Source of the DNA: an uncultured Desulfatiglans sp.
GTDB lineage: Bacteria > Desulfobacterota > DSM-4660 > Desulfatiglandales > Desulfatiglandaceae
Assembly (NCBI GenBank): GCA_900498135.1
Contig: LR026961.1
Location: 1-64,000 of the forward strand
Direction: 5' to 3'
DNA length: 64,000 nt
Positions 17,470-26,219 of the stretch are shown in pieces; the first letter of the stretch is position 1, and each line of letters begins with the position of its first letter. Both the position numbers and the translations under genes were made by a program. The notes under the pieces were generated by a model that saw nothing but the letters and a program-made list of their open reading frames with translations, was not told the DNA's origin and ran no database searches.

Positions 17470-18132
17470 ATGCACTACGATCCCCAAAAAGGCGACCACG
17501 GCCTGGCCTTCAACCCGTTCAAATCCTGCGTCGCACCCCGGCCTATCGGATGGATATCGACCCGCAGCGAGAACCGTACGGACAACCTCGCCCCCTACAG
17601 TCAATTTCAGAACCTCACCTTCGACCCGCCCTACGTCATGATCGCCGCCAACCAGAACACGCTCGGGAAGCGGAAAGACACCGTCGTCAACATCGAGGAG
17701 ACCGGGGAATTCGTATACAACATGGCCACCTACGATCTGCGCGAGGCCGTCAACCGGTCCGCGGCGGAGGTTCCCCCCGACGTGGACGAATTCGAACTGG
17801 CCGGGCTCACCAAGGCGCCGTCCCTGAAAGTGAAGCCCTTCCGGGTTGCGGAATCCCCCATTCAGTTCGAATGCGTGTACCATCAGACCCTGAGACTGCC
17901 CGGCAGCGGGCCGATCGGCACCGTCGACGTCGTAGTCGGCAGGGTGGTGCTGGTGCATATCCGGGATGACGCGATCACCCCGGACGGAAAAATCGACATC
18001 CTCAAAATCCGCCCCCTGGCGCGCCTCGGCTATTATGATTACACTACGGTGGACTCCCTCTTCGAAATGGTCATTCCGGGGAAAAACGAACTGCTGCTGA
18101 AGGGCCTGGAAGGGGCGCCCGGAGGAAAATAA
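17470..18132 (+). CDS. Flavin reductase-like FMN-binding protein
   Basis: A 220-residue member of the flavin reductase/FMN-binding split-barrel family. The N-terminal segment VAPRPIGWISTRSE followed by NLAPYSQF is the characteristic FMN-contact region. Members reduce free flavin with NAD(P)H or bind FMN as an electron carrier; no partner oxygenase is present, and in an anaerobe an electron-transfer or detoxification role is likely. AGGAGG precedes the ATG. It is a single gene with about 180 bases before the next one. Confidence 0.88.
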   Translation: MHYDPQKGDHGLAFNPFKSCVAPRPIGWISTRSENRTDNLAPYSQFQNLTFDPPYVMIAANQNTLGKRKDTVVNIEETGEFVYNMATYDLREAVNRSAAEVPPDVDEFELAGLTKAPSLKVKPFRVAESPIQFECVYHQTLRLPGSGPIGTVDVVVGRVVLVHIRDDAITPDGKIDILKIRPLARLGYYDYTTVDSLFEMVIPGKNELLLKGLEGAPGGK

Positions 18133-18309
18133 TACGCGGTCTGCACCGTCCGGGCACCAAATGAAGCCTTTCCATACCAGTCCGCTCCGGTGAAAATATC
18201 TCGATGCAGAAAGATGAGCTTGCCAATTGTCATGGCTGTCGTCATAAAGAAACGTGATCGACCATCGTCATCGACATGATGGGAATCATGCGCAACAAAA
18301 GGAGCTGCC

Positions 18310-19803
18310 ATGGTTTACGGACGTTCAGTACTCAGTGTGCCTAATGAAATGGCCTATCTTCCTGCGGTCCAAGCCTTTGCCGGGGAGGTTCTGAAGTCTG
18401 TCGGCTTTGCAGAGGACGACCTGGAGAGGATGCTCGTCGCCATTGAAGAGTGCGTGGCGAACGTAATCAAAAATGCCTTCGAACCGGATCAGAAGGCGTC
18501 TTTTCAGGTCCTGTTCGACCCCTCGGCGACAGGCCTCAGGGTCATCGTCAAAGACAAGGGGCTCCCTTACGATCCCAATCGTGTTCCTGACTATCCAGGA
18601 CAGGGTGGCATCGAGGAAGTACCTCCACGCGGCCTCGGCTCCTTCATCATGAAAAAGTTCGTCGACGAAGCATCTTTTCACAATCTGGGCAAAGAGGGAA
18701 AAGAGCTTCACCTGTTCAAGCATCTCCCTAGGAAAAACATCACCGAGTTTTCGGAAGTGCCGGTGAGGCGATCGATCCAAAAACCGCCTTCGAAAGGGTC
18801 ACGGCCATCCACCTTCGAGGTGCGTCTGATGGATCCCTCCGAGTCGCTGGAGGTCTCGAGGCTATTCTACCGCACTTACGAATATTCCTATTTTGCGGAT
18901 GTCATGTACTACCCTGAAAGGATCGCCGCGCTGATCGAGGAAGGTCTCATGACCTCGGTGGTTGCCGTATCCCAAGATGGGGAGATCGTCGGGCACCTTG
19001 CCATGCTCAAAGAGACCTCGGGCGAGGTGATCGCCGAGGCCGGAAAGGGGGCGGTCAAGGACAGTTGCAGAGGCAGCCATCTGCTCACGGACATGATGCG
19101 CTTCCTTGCCAACGAGGCCGCAGCGTCCGGCATGAAGGCCCTTTACGGAAGGCTGGTGACCATCCACATTTACTCCCAGAAGATGACGGAGCAGGCGGGG
19201 TTCAGGGACTGCGCCATACTCCTCGGCTGCGCCCCCGCCGATATTGCGTACAAGGGAATAGCGGAAACACTCTGCCAGAGGGGAAGTTATATTTACACAT
19301 TCCTGCCGCTTCAACCGTTGCCGGTCGCCGCCGTATACCTTCCGCCTCATCATGAACCTATGCTGCGCAAGATTTACGCACACCTGGGGCTGAACAGAGA
19401 TTTCGCTGCGGCGGTGGGTAACGCCCCAAAACTTGACTATTCCACAATAAAATCAAAGATCATTACAGATACCAATGCGGCGGAAATAGTGCTTTCGCAA
19501 TACGGAAACGACTATATAAGGGCACTTCACTACGAATTGAAAAATATCTGCATCAAGAAAGTAGACCAGATTACGCTTTTCCTTGACCTGCATGATCCTG
19601 TTACAAGCACTGCATGTAGCGAAATAGAAAAGCTAGGTTTTTTTATTTCCGGTGTCATTCCTTGTCTGCACTTCGAAGATACTCTTATTCTGCAGTATCT
19701 CAATAATATCCGCATGGATTATTCACTCATAAAGGTTCATTCACAAATGGCAAGAGAATTGCTTGATTACATCCGCTCGATGGACCCTGACATTCAGAGA
19801 TGA
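18310..19803 (+). CDS. Anti-sigma-type ATPase domain fused to GNAT acetyltransferase-like domain
   Basis: A 497-residue cytoplasmic protein. Residues about 5-140 are a GHKL ATPase of the RsbW/SpoIIAB serine-kinase kind: EECVANVIKNAF is the N box and KDKGLPYDP the G1 region. Residues about 165-300 resemble a GNAT acetyltransferase (YYPERIAALIEEG, then GSHLLTDMM), and a further ~190 residues end in a conserved-looking domain I cannot name. RsbW-like domains bind and phosphorylate anti-anti-sigma (STAS) partners, but none is adjacent. AGGAG sits before the ATG. The last ~150 codons are richer in A/T than the first half. Confidence 0.8.
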   Translation: MVYGRSVLSVPNEMAYLPAVQAFAGEVLKSVGFAEDDLERMLVAIEECVANVIKNAFEPDQKASFQVLFDPSATGLRVIVKDKGLPYDPNRVPDYPGQGGIEEVPPRGLGSFIMKKFVDEASFHNLGKEGKELHLFKHLPRKNITEFSEVPVRRSIQKPPSKGSRPSTFEVRLMDPSESLEVSRLFYRTYEYSYFADVMYYPERIAALIEEGLMTSVVAVSQDGEIVGHLAMLKETSGEVIAEAGKGAVKDSCRGSHLLTDMMRFLANEAAASGMKALYGRLVTIHIYSQKMTEQAGFRDCAILLGCAPADIAYKGIAETLCQRGSYIYTFLPLQPLPVAAVYLPPHHEPMLRKIYAHLGLNRDFAAAVGNAPKLDYSTIKSKIITDTNAAEIVLSQYGNDYIRALHYELKNICIKKVDQITLFLDLHDPVTSTACSEIEKLGFFISGVIPCLHFEDTLILQYLNNIRMDYSLIKVHSQMARELLDYIRSMDPDIQR

Positions 19804-19920
19804 CCATCGGCACAGGCGCGGAAAGGTTGATTCCGGGCAACTGCGAGAATCCCCGTGCGAACGGCGCAGAGGGGCGGCGTAATCGCCTGTTTGTAACCGA
19901 TGCGCAAAACAGGAATCAGC

Positions 19921-20049
19921 ATGCCTATCCCTTTTGTCGGCGAAACATTTCTTGAATCGTTCGGGCCGGATCGGATCATTTCCACGGTTCGCCTTCAAAC
20001 AATAGGGATGGCGGCCAAAAGATTCAACATGGAATTGAATCGGTGGTAA
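19921..20049 (+). CDS. Small open reading frame, 42 residues, directly before the candidate selenoprotein
   Basis: ATG at 19921 with AGGA six bases upstream opens a frame that ends in TAA at 20047-20049, overlapping the AAGGAG of the next gene. The peptide starts MPIPFVGETFLESFGP and ends AKRFNMELNRW; its composition is protein-like, with alternating hydrophobic and charged residues. An in-frame ATG at 19900 would add 7 residues but has no ribosome site. I do not recognise it. Tight coupling to the selenoprotein gene suggests either a leader peptide or a small partner subunit. Confidence 0.4.
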   Translation: MPIPFVGETFLESFGPDRIISTVRLQTIGMAAKRFNMELNRW

Positions 20050-20061
20050 GGAGAAGCCGAT

Positions 20062-20526
20062 ATGGCAAAAAAGATGCTTCTGGCAGCGATCGGCTGCGGC
20101 CGGTTGCCGGGTATACTGGAGATTGCGGGCCGGCGCAGTTTTGTCGTGTTCGGGGCGATCGGGAAGGACGTCGCTGCTGCTCTCACTCAGAGCGTCGACG
20201 GTCCAGCGGCGCCGGTTCCACCGGTGTATTTCTACGAAACCGGATGAACCATCCCCCGCCGGGTGGTTGCCGTCGGCAACCTCGACAAGATCTGGTCGAC
20301 AGTCCCGGAGGATGCTGCCGAGAGTGACCTGAAAAAGGCCTTCCGCAGTTATTTCGGGGCGGAATGGACCGAGGTCCTCGACGGCGCCGACCAATCCTTC
20401 GGCTACCATGCATCCAATAACGTCTATTTCGCTGTACGCGAGGTGCGCCTGGTCGAGGAGCTGACTCTGGAGCAACTCCTGGAAGAAAAGGGGGCTCCCC
20501 GGCCCCCCGATATCATCGTAAGCTGA
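20062..20526 (+). CDS. Candidate selenoprotein with in-frame TGA (Sec62), unknown family
   Basis: A start ATG at 20062 with AAGGAG eight bases upstream opens a frame that meets TGA at 20245-20247 (codon 62) and then stays open in the same frame to a TGA at 20524-20526. Read through, it gives a 154-residue protein whose Sec context is VYFYETG-U-TIPRRVVAVG. Starting 17 bases after the TGA is a perfect 7-base-pair hairpin (20265-20281) with G first in its loop, at the position expected for a bacterial SECIS. Both halves have good protein-like composition; the second half alone would start at a GTG with no ribosome site. I do not recognise the family. The alternative is a nonsense-mutated pseudogene, but the hairpin argues for selenocysteine. 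It is convergent with the histidine kinase gene. Confidence 0.72.
20265..20281 (+). promoter_or_regulatory. SECIS-like hairpin after in-frame TGA
   Basis: GGTTGCC (20265-20271), loop GTC (20272-20274), GGCAACC (20275-20281). The stem is perfect. The loop begins with G and starts 24 bases after the TGA at 20245-20247. Published bacterial SECIS rules call for a G within the first two loop bases and an apical loop about 16-37 bases after the UGA; both are met. It lies inside the coding frame, as bacterial SECIS elements do. Confidence 0.68.
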
Positions 20527-20634
20527 TACTGCCACATTCCGGGGCGTCTCAGGAGAGACTCCTCCGCAACGGGACTGATGCAGCAGGGTAAAGACCTGTA
20601 AAAGCAGGGCTTGGGGCGGATGCGCTCCTCCCTC

Positions 20635-22986
20635 TTATGGTGCGGGCGGAAAATGCAGAGTGAAGACGGTCCCCCCGGAGTTGAAGCAGTCCTCCCGGGA
20701 GTCGCAGCAGGCGCAGTCGCTGATCCGGCTGGGGCAGACGTCATCTTCTTTGGGGATGAAGCGGCAGCGTGTCGAGTCCATTTCGATCCGGAAGTGGTAG
20801 CGTTCAGAGAAGATCTTCATGCGGAGGAGGTCGGCCCCCTTGCCGCCCGCGTTGAAGTCGAAGGGGCGTTTGGACGAGTAGGCCAGGGTGTCGCGGGTGG
20901 TGAAAAACCCCTCGAAGATCCGCCGTTGATGGTCGGGAGTGATCCCGACCCCGTAGTCCCTGACGCGCAGGAGGGCTCCGGTGCCCTCCTTCTTGACTGC
21001 GATCTCGATCTTTCCCTCGTTGGGGGTGTTCTCGACGGCGTTCTTCACCAGACCGTCGAAGATCTTCTGGATGGCCTCGACCGGGATCAGAATCGGGGGG
21101 ACAGGTTCCACCTCCAGGAATATGTCTACTTCCCTGCGGGGAAATTCGGCCTGAAGCACAGGCAGCCGCTCACTCACGAAGTCGTGCAGCAGGACCTTGC
21201 GGGCCACCATCTCCCGGGGCGAGAAGAGCTCCTCGATCCGCCGCCGCACCCGGGTGATGCCCGGCAGCTCCCCGACCATCTCCGCCAGGAGGGTCTCGAG
21301 CTCGTCCGTGCACTGCTCCACCAGGAGGTTCATCATGGCATAGATCTCGTGCGTCCGCCCCTGCATGATGTCGTCGACCTCGTCTTCGATCTCGGTGATC
21401 CGGTCGAGGTTTCTGCGCGCACGCGCCATCGTCGTCTTCCAGTTCTGCTCCGGCAGCTCTTCGAGCCTCCGCTCGAGGACGTTCAGAGACCCTGAAAGGA
21501 CGGAGATCGGCGTCTTGAGTTCATGGCTCAGATGGTTGATGACTTTGTCCTTCGCGCGGTTGAGGCTGCTGACCTCCCGGTACGCCCGCTTCAGCTCCTC
21601 GGAAAACCGCGCATTTTCGATCGAGAGGACGACCGTGCCTGCAATCATGCTGAGGAGGGCTTCATCCGTCTCATCGAAGTTCCCCTCGATCTTGTTGATC
21701 GCACAAAGCGACCCGATGATGCGGTCGAAGCTCCGGAGGGGCACCAGCACCAGATTGCGGGTGTGGTATCCGAGCTTCTTGTCCCGCTCCTGATGGAGGG
21801 TGGAGTCGGTCGATGTGTCGGTGACGATCATGGGCTCCCCGGTCTGGATGACCTTTCCCGCCACGAGCTGGTCCATCCCCCAGCGGATCTCCTTCACGCG
21901 GCGCTCGGTGGCCGTGTCATCGTAAGCCCCGCCGAGGGCGTAAAGCTCCTTCTTCTCCTCGTCGTGCAGGATGACGAGCGCACCCTCGCTTCCGAGAAGG
22001 TGCCGCACCTCCTCACTGATGTAATCCAGCAGTTCTTCGAGGTCCGGGTACTCCGGCAGCGCCACGCTGATGCGGTACAGGATCTCGTTGTTGCGGGCAA
22101 GACGCTTTTCGTTGGTGATGTCCCGCAGGATCACCAGTTCCCCGGCCGGCTCGCCCTCGTCGTCCAGAAAAACGACGCCGCGCATGACGACATCGAGGGT
22201 CCGTCCGTCGCGGGTGCGCCGCTTCGTCTCGTGGCGCAGGACCATGCGCGTCCGGATCAATTCCTGCAGCTTCTCATAGGTCTCCTTCTCGAGCCCCTCC
22301 GGGACATACGGGATGCGCTGGCCTTTCAGCTCCTGGAAGGTCCAGCCGAAGGTCTCGGTAAACGCCGCGTTGACATACGTCACCTTGCCTTCGAGCGAAA
22401 ACGCCACCATCGGATAGGGCACAAAATCCAGCAGGGTGCGGTAGCGCCGCTCCGAATTGCGGACCTCCTCCTCCGCCCGCTTCCGGTCGGTCATGTCCTG
22501 CAGCGTCTCCACCGCCCCGATCACCTCGCGGTGCTGGCCGTAAAGGGGCGCCGCCGTAAAAAAGAGCCAGCGGCCCTTCTGCCCGAGGGCCTGAAAAAAC
22601 CCCTCCGCCTCATACGCCCCCTCGATGACGCTCGAACGGCGGCACCGCCTGCCGTAAAGGCGGACGATCTCCTCTCCGGGCGCCTGATCGACGATGAAAT
22701 CCGCGAGCACCGGCCGTTCCTCGGAATAGAAGGCCGACCACTGGCGGCGCGTTCCGAGGATGTCCTCGGCGTTCACCCCGGTCAGATTCTCGCAGGCACG
22801 GTTGTAATGCGTGACGCAATGGTCCTTGTCGATCACAAAGGTGGGGATGGGACTGCCTTGGATGATCTGGGAGAGAAGCTGTTCGCTGTCCCGAAGCGCG
22901 TTTTCCGCCTCCGAACGCCTTGCGGCGTCCAATTCCAGTGTCTTGATCCGTTCAACCAACTGCTCATGGGTGGAGTTCTCATCCAT
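20635..22986 (-). CDS. PAS/PAS/GAF sensor histidine kinase with Cys-rich ATP lid
   Basis: A 783-residue cytoplasmic kinase with no clear membrane segments. Order: short coiled coil (about 5-35), PAS (about 30-165), PAS (about 180-300), GAF (about 310-470), HisKA with phospho-acceptor His488 (HLSHELKTP), and HATPase with N box KNAVENTP near 648 and DYGVGI near 677. An unusual segment just before the final GGTVFTL contains Cys751, 758, 760, 761 and 767, with Cys741 nearby, and might bind a metal or Fe-S cluster. The ATG at 22986 has GGAGAG; a longer frame to 23043 lacks support. No response regulator is adjacent. Confidence 0.92.
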   Translation of the reverse strand: MDENSTHEQLVERIKTLELDAARRSEAENALRDSEQLLSQIIQGSPIPTFVIDKDHCVTHYNRACENLTGVNAEDILGTRRQWSAFYSEERPVLADFIVDQAPGEEIVRLYGRRCRRSSVIEGAYEAEGFFQALGQKGRWLFFTAAPLYGQHREVIGAVETLQDMTDRKRAEEEVRNSERRYRTLLDFVPYPMVAFSLEGKVTYVNAAFTETFGWTFQELKGQRIPYVPEGLEKETYEKLQELIRTRMVLRHETKRRTRDGRTLDVVMRGVVFLDDEGEPAGELVILRDITNEKRLARNNEILYRISVALPEYPDLEELLDYISEEVRHLLGSEGALVILHDEEKKELYALGGAYDDTATERRVKEIRWGMDQLVAGKVIQTGEPMIVTDTSTDSTLHQERDKKLGYHTRNLVLVPLRSFDRIIGSLCAINKIEGNFDETDEALLSMIAGTVVLSIENARFSEELKRAYREVSSLNRAKDKVINHLSHELKTPISVLSGSLNVLERRLEELPEQNWKTTMARARRNLDRITEIEDEVDDIMQGRTHEIYAMMNLLVEQCTDELETLLAEMVGELPGITRVRRRIEELFSPREMVARKVLLHDFVSERLPVLQAEFPRREVDIFLEVEPVPPILIPVEAIQKIFDGLVKNAVENTPNEGKIEIAVKKEGTGALLRVRDYGVGITPDHQRRIFEGFFTTRDTLAYSSKRPFDFNAGGKGADLLRMKIFSERYHFRIEMDSTRCRFIPKEDDVCPSRISDCACCDSREDCFNSGGTVFTLHFPPAP

Positions 22987-23187
22987 GTGATTCTCTCCTA
23001 CCATCAGGGGAACATGGCGATCCGTCCGTCCCCGTTCATGCATGGGCGTTGAAGACCAAAAGCGAAGGCACTTGAGTTCCAGGTGTGTCCTTTCCTTTTA
23101 CACCATGATGCGCCTTCAAGGCAATCTCCTTCCTCAAACATCATCTCACCCGCATCTCCTCCATGTGCTGGATCAGATTCCTTCCGG

Positions 23188-23425
23188 AAACGATCTTTTG
23201 GACCGATCGCGGCGTCAATCCGCCCATTTGCTGATCCGGCGACCACCAGGCCGCCTGCACGCAAACACTTGATTTCCCACCCAGTGTCCATCCGGAAATG
23301 ATTCCGCGGTAGGACTCAGTTTCCAATCCGGAAATGAGGATTTTTCTTTACACGCTGCGCGTGCTCAGTCCCACCGTGAAGCGGCGGGGTTGCGAACGCG
23401 AAGCGTGTAAAGAAGGGTCTGAGAA
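23188..23425. repeat. Composite intergenic repeat, in 681-base gap before mqnB
   Basis: From 23188: GGAAACGATCTTTTGGACCGATC and a diverged foldback module to about 23290, then the CCATCCGGAAATGATT...AGTTTCCAATCCGGAAATG flank (23287-23332), then the small-hairpin module (TTTACACGCTGCGCGTGCTCAGTCCCACC and ACGCGAAGCGTGTAAAG) to about 23417. The rest of the gap (22987-23187 and 23426-23667) shows no convincing gene, although the mqnB frame is open upstream of its start. Confidence 0.75.
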
Positions 23426-23667
23426 GACCGTGGACCGATGCAGCGGAGATGTCCCCGTGAACCAGAACATCTCTTCATTGTGCCGCAGGGCTGTTGCTGG
23501 TAAAATGGTTGTTTAAACAGTATTCTCCCCCTTCGGCACAGTCGCCAGGGAAGCTTCGCGATGCTGCTCGAGCCCTGAGAAAGGACGCTGAACGGCATGT
23601 CTGGACGGATCTAGGGGGAGCTGGCGACCGACCGGCGGGAAATTCATTCGGAGAGGCGTTGAGAGTC

Positions 23668-24366
23668 ATGACCGCGATCTGGATCCTGGCCGCAATGGAA
23701 GACGAACTGGATCTCCTGAAGCAGGCGCTGCACGCGGCGCCCGAAGAGCACGACCTCCCTTTGCCGGTCCATAGGGGCCGGATCGGCGAACGGCCCGTTG
23801 GACTTGCAGCCCTCGGGATCGGCGTCGCCGCGGCGTCCCTGGGGTTGGGGCTTCTTCACCGTGAGCTGAAGGGGGCCGAGGTGATCATGGTCGGCTCGGC
23901 AGGGGCCCTTCCGGGCTCCGGCCTCATCACCGGGGACCTGGCCGTGGCCGAGGCCGAATGGCTCTCGGAACTGGGCCTTCCGACAGGGCCCGGGACCGCG
24001 GATGCCCGCGCGCTCGGCCTCCCCGGCCTCGAGCAGTCCGCCCGATTCGACGCCCGCCTGACCGCAGCCATCCGGGACGCGGCCGAGCGGATGGCCAAGG
24101 CGACGTTCGGCCCCTTCCTGACCGTCCTCAGTCCGTCGACGGATCTCCCGCAGGCGGAGATACGCGCCTCGGCCTTCCGAGCCGTCGCCGAAAACATGGA
24201 AGGCTATGCTCTTGCCGCCGCCGCCCGCACCCTTGGCTGCCGGGCGGCGGAGATCCGGGGCGTCAGCAACCAGGCCGGCGACCGCGACAAACACAATTGG
24301 GATCTGGTGCCAGCGCAGCGGCTCGCCCAGGCCGCCGTCCTGCAGTATCTGAAGGAGCACGCATGA
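23668..24366 (+). CDS. mqnB: Futalosine hydrolase
   Basis: A 232-residue nucleoside phosphorylase-fold enzyme that splits futalosine to dehypoxanthinyl futalosine and hypoxanthine in the futalosine menaquinone pathway. VGSAGAL, the ENMEGYALA purine/ribose motif near 185 and GVSNQAGDRD near 208 with the catalytic Asp are visible. The ATG at 23668 begins MTAIWILAAMEDEL, the normal N-terminus for the family; the open frame extends to 23494 but the extra codons look non-coding. Its last codon overlaps the mqnD start in an ATGA. Confidence 0.92.
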   Translation: MTAIWILAAMEDELDLLKQALHAAPEEHDLPLPVHRGRIGERPVGLAALGIGVAAASLGLGLLHRELKGAEVIMVGSAGALPGSGLITGDLAVAEAEWLSELGLPTGPGTADARALGLPGLEQSARFDARLTAAIRDAAERMAKATFGPFLTVLSPSTDLPQAEIRASAFRAVAENMEGYALAAAARTLGCRAAEIRGVSNQAGDRDKHNWDLVPAQRLAQAAVLQYLKEHA

Positions 24367-25199
24367 CATTGCTCGAGATCGGCTACTCCCCCTGCCCGAA
24401 CGACACCTTCATCATGGCCGCCCTCGCCGAGGGGCGCATCGACACGCCGCTCCGCTTCCAACCGGTTCTCGCGGACGTCGAGACGCTGAACGTCTGGGCG
24501 GAGAAGGGGCGCCTGCCCGTAACCAAGTTGAGCTTCTTCGCACTCGGGCACGTGCTGGAGGGGTACGGCCTTCTCAGCACCGGTGCGGCCCTGGGAAAAG
24601 GCTGCGGCCCCCTGCTGATCGCCCGCCCCGGCACGCCGCCGAACCGTCTCGAGACCGCCTGTGTAGCCTCCCCGGGAAAACGCACGACCGCCGGGCTCTT
24701 GCTGAGTCTTTATCTCGGCCGCGAACCGGCCTTCCGGCAGATGGTCTACTCGGAGATCATGCCGAGCGTCGAGCGCGGGGAGTGCGAGTTCGGGCTGATC
24801 ATCCATGAAAGCCGCTTCACCTACCCCGCGCATGGCCTCGAGGCGGTCCTGGACCTCGGTGCCTGGTGGGAGGAAACGACGGGGTGTCCGATCCCCCTCG
24901 GCGGGATCGCCGCCCGCCGCGACCTGGGGCCCGAAGCGGCCCGCCTGGTGAACCAGGCGATCCGCGCCTCGCTTCTTGCCGCTAGAGCCGGTGGCGATGC
25001 GATCTCGGATTACACCCGGCGGCACGCCCAGGAGATGGATCCCGAGGTGATGCGCCGGCACATCGACCTCTATGTGAACGACTACTCGCTCGACCTCGGG
25101 ACGGCGGGGCTCGCGGCGGTCGAAACGCTCTTCGAGCGAGCCCGGACCGCCGGGCTGCTGCCGGCTTGCGGCCGGCCGATCATGGCCTGTCCTCTCTGA
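24363..25199 (+). CDS. mqnD: 1,4-dihydroxy-6-naphthoate synthase
   Basis: A 278-residue protein of the periplasmic-binding-protein-like MqnA/MqnD fold. It opens with the signature IGYSPCPNDTFI and contains PVTKLSF, the Thr/Ser-rich SPGKRTTAGLL segment and GECEFGLIIHE typical of MqnD. It converts cyclic dehypoxanthinyl futalosine to 1,4-dihydroxy-6-naphthoate. It is translationally coupled to mqnB (ATGA at 24363-24366). The 3' end overlaps the convergent dmeF gene by 20 bases. Confidence 0.95.
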   Translation: MTLLEIGYSPCPNDTFIMAALAEGRIDTPLRFQPVLADVETLNVWAEKGRLPVTKLSFFALGHVLEGYGLLSTGAALGKGCGPLLIARPGTPPNRLETACVASPGKRTTAGLLLSLYLGREPAFRQMVYSEIMPSVERGECEFGLIIHESRFTYPAHGLEAVLDLGAWWEETTGCPIPLGGIAARRDLGPEAARLVNQAIRASLLAARAGGDAISDYTRRHAQEMDPEVMRRHIDLYVNDYSLDLGTAGLAAVETLFERARTAGLLPACGRPIMACPL

Positions 25200-26187
25200 T
25201 CGTTTCTGCGGCGGGCGCCGCTCGATTGACCTCGACGGTCACGTGGCACACCTCCTCGAAACGGCGCAGCAACGCCTTGTAGTCATCGGGTGAACGGGGA
25301 TCCTGCGTCAGGACGGACAGGATGGCGGCGAATTTTCCCATCCCGATGCGCCACAGGTGGAGGTCCACGACGCGGTCCGCCCCGCCCGCTTCCACAGCCT
25401 CCCGTATGCGCGCCTGGAGCCCTATCCCGGGAACCATGTCCAGCAGCACCCGGCCGCTCTGGCGCATGAGCTTCCACGACCAGCGCAGGATGACAGCCGC
25501 GCCGACGACCCCCGTCATCGGATCGAGCCACACCCAGCCGAAGAAACGGCCGGCCGTGAGGGCGGCGATGGCCAGAAGGGAAACCAGCGCATCGGCCAAC
25601 ACGTGCAGGTAGGCCGCCTTGAGATTGAGATCCGTATGATGGTCGCCGTGATGGGGATGCCCCGGCCCCTCTTCGGAATGGTGCCCGTGTCCGCCCGCAT
25701 GACGCTCCTTCAGGATGAAGGCGCTCAGGACGTTCACCCCAAGACCCAGGACCGCGACGCCGATGGCCTCATCGAAGTCGATCTGCACGGGGGCCATGAA
25801 ACGTTCGATCGATTCATAGCCCATCAGGACGGCGATGAAGGCGAGGAGATTGGCGCTCGCGAAGCCCGCCAAATCACCGACCTTCCCGGTTCCGAAAGAG
25901 AAGCGCGGGTCATCGGCGTGGCGCCGTGAAAACCCGTAGGCGAGCGCCGTGATGCCGAGGGCGGCCGTGTGGCTCGCCATGTGCCACCCATCGGCCAGAA
26001 GCGCCATGGAACCGAAAATCCACCCAGATACGATCTCGACCACCATCGTCACCGCCGTGAGTGCGATCACGATCCACGTGCGGCGCTCGTTGGCCGCCTC
26101 GGCGCCGCTCAAGTAGACGTGGTCATGGCAGTAAGGGGCTGGACCGCTCCGTATCCCCGTCATGTCTTTTCTCATGGGCGTGATCAT
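25180..26187 (-). CDS. dmeF: Cation diffusion facilitator, DmeF-like Co/Ni exporter
   Basis: An inner-membrane CDF transporter of about 335 residues with six helices. MALLADGWHMASH near residue 65 carries the paired metal-site residues, AYLHVLADALVS provides the second HxxxD-type site, and a His-rich loop at about 164-186 separates helices IV and V. The N-terminal CHDHVYL segment and overall pattern match DmeF (cobalt/nickel efflux) better than zinc exporters. Starts at M1, M5 or M9 are all possible; none has a clear ribosome site. Convergent with mqnD, overlapping its end. Confidence 0.85.
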   Translation of the reverse strand: MITPMRKDMTGIRSGPAPYCHDHVYLSGAEAANERRTWIVIALTAVTMVVEIVSGWIFGSMALLADGWHMASHTAALGITALAYGFSRRHADDPRFSFGTGKVGDLAGFASANLLAFIAVLMGYESIERFMAPVQIDFDEAIGVAVLGLGVNVLSAFILKERHAGGHGHHSEEGPGHPHHGDHHTDLNLKAAYLHVLADALVSLLAIAALTAGRFFGWVWLDPMTGVVGAAVILRWSWKLMRQSGRVLLDMVPGIGLQARIREAVEAGGADRVVDLHLWRIGMGKFAAILSVLTQDPRSPDDYKALLRRFEEVCHVTVEVNRAAPAAETIREDRP

Positions 26188-26219
26188 CCTTTAAACCGGC
26201 CGGGGGTTCGGACCAACGA

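Noticed and set aside
18204..18257. Tiny Cys-containing frame (17 codons, NCHGCRH) before the ATPase-GNAT gene, followed by in-frame TGA
   Set aside because: No ribosome site, no SECIS-like hairpin after the TGA, and the extension would overlap the next gene out of frame.
20263..20526. Second half of the selenoprotein as a separate gene starting at GTG
   Set aside because: No ribosome site before 20263, and the first half in the same frame has a strong one; read-through explains both.
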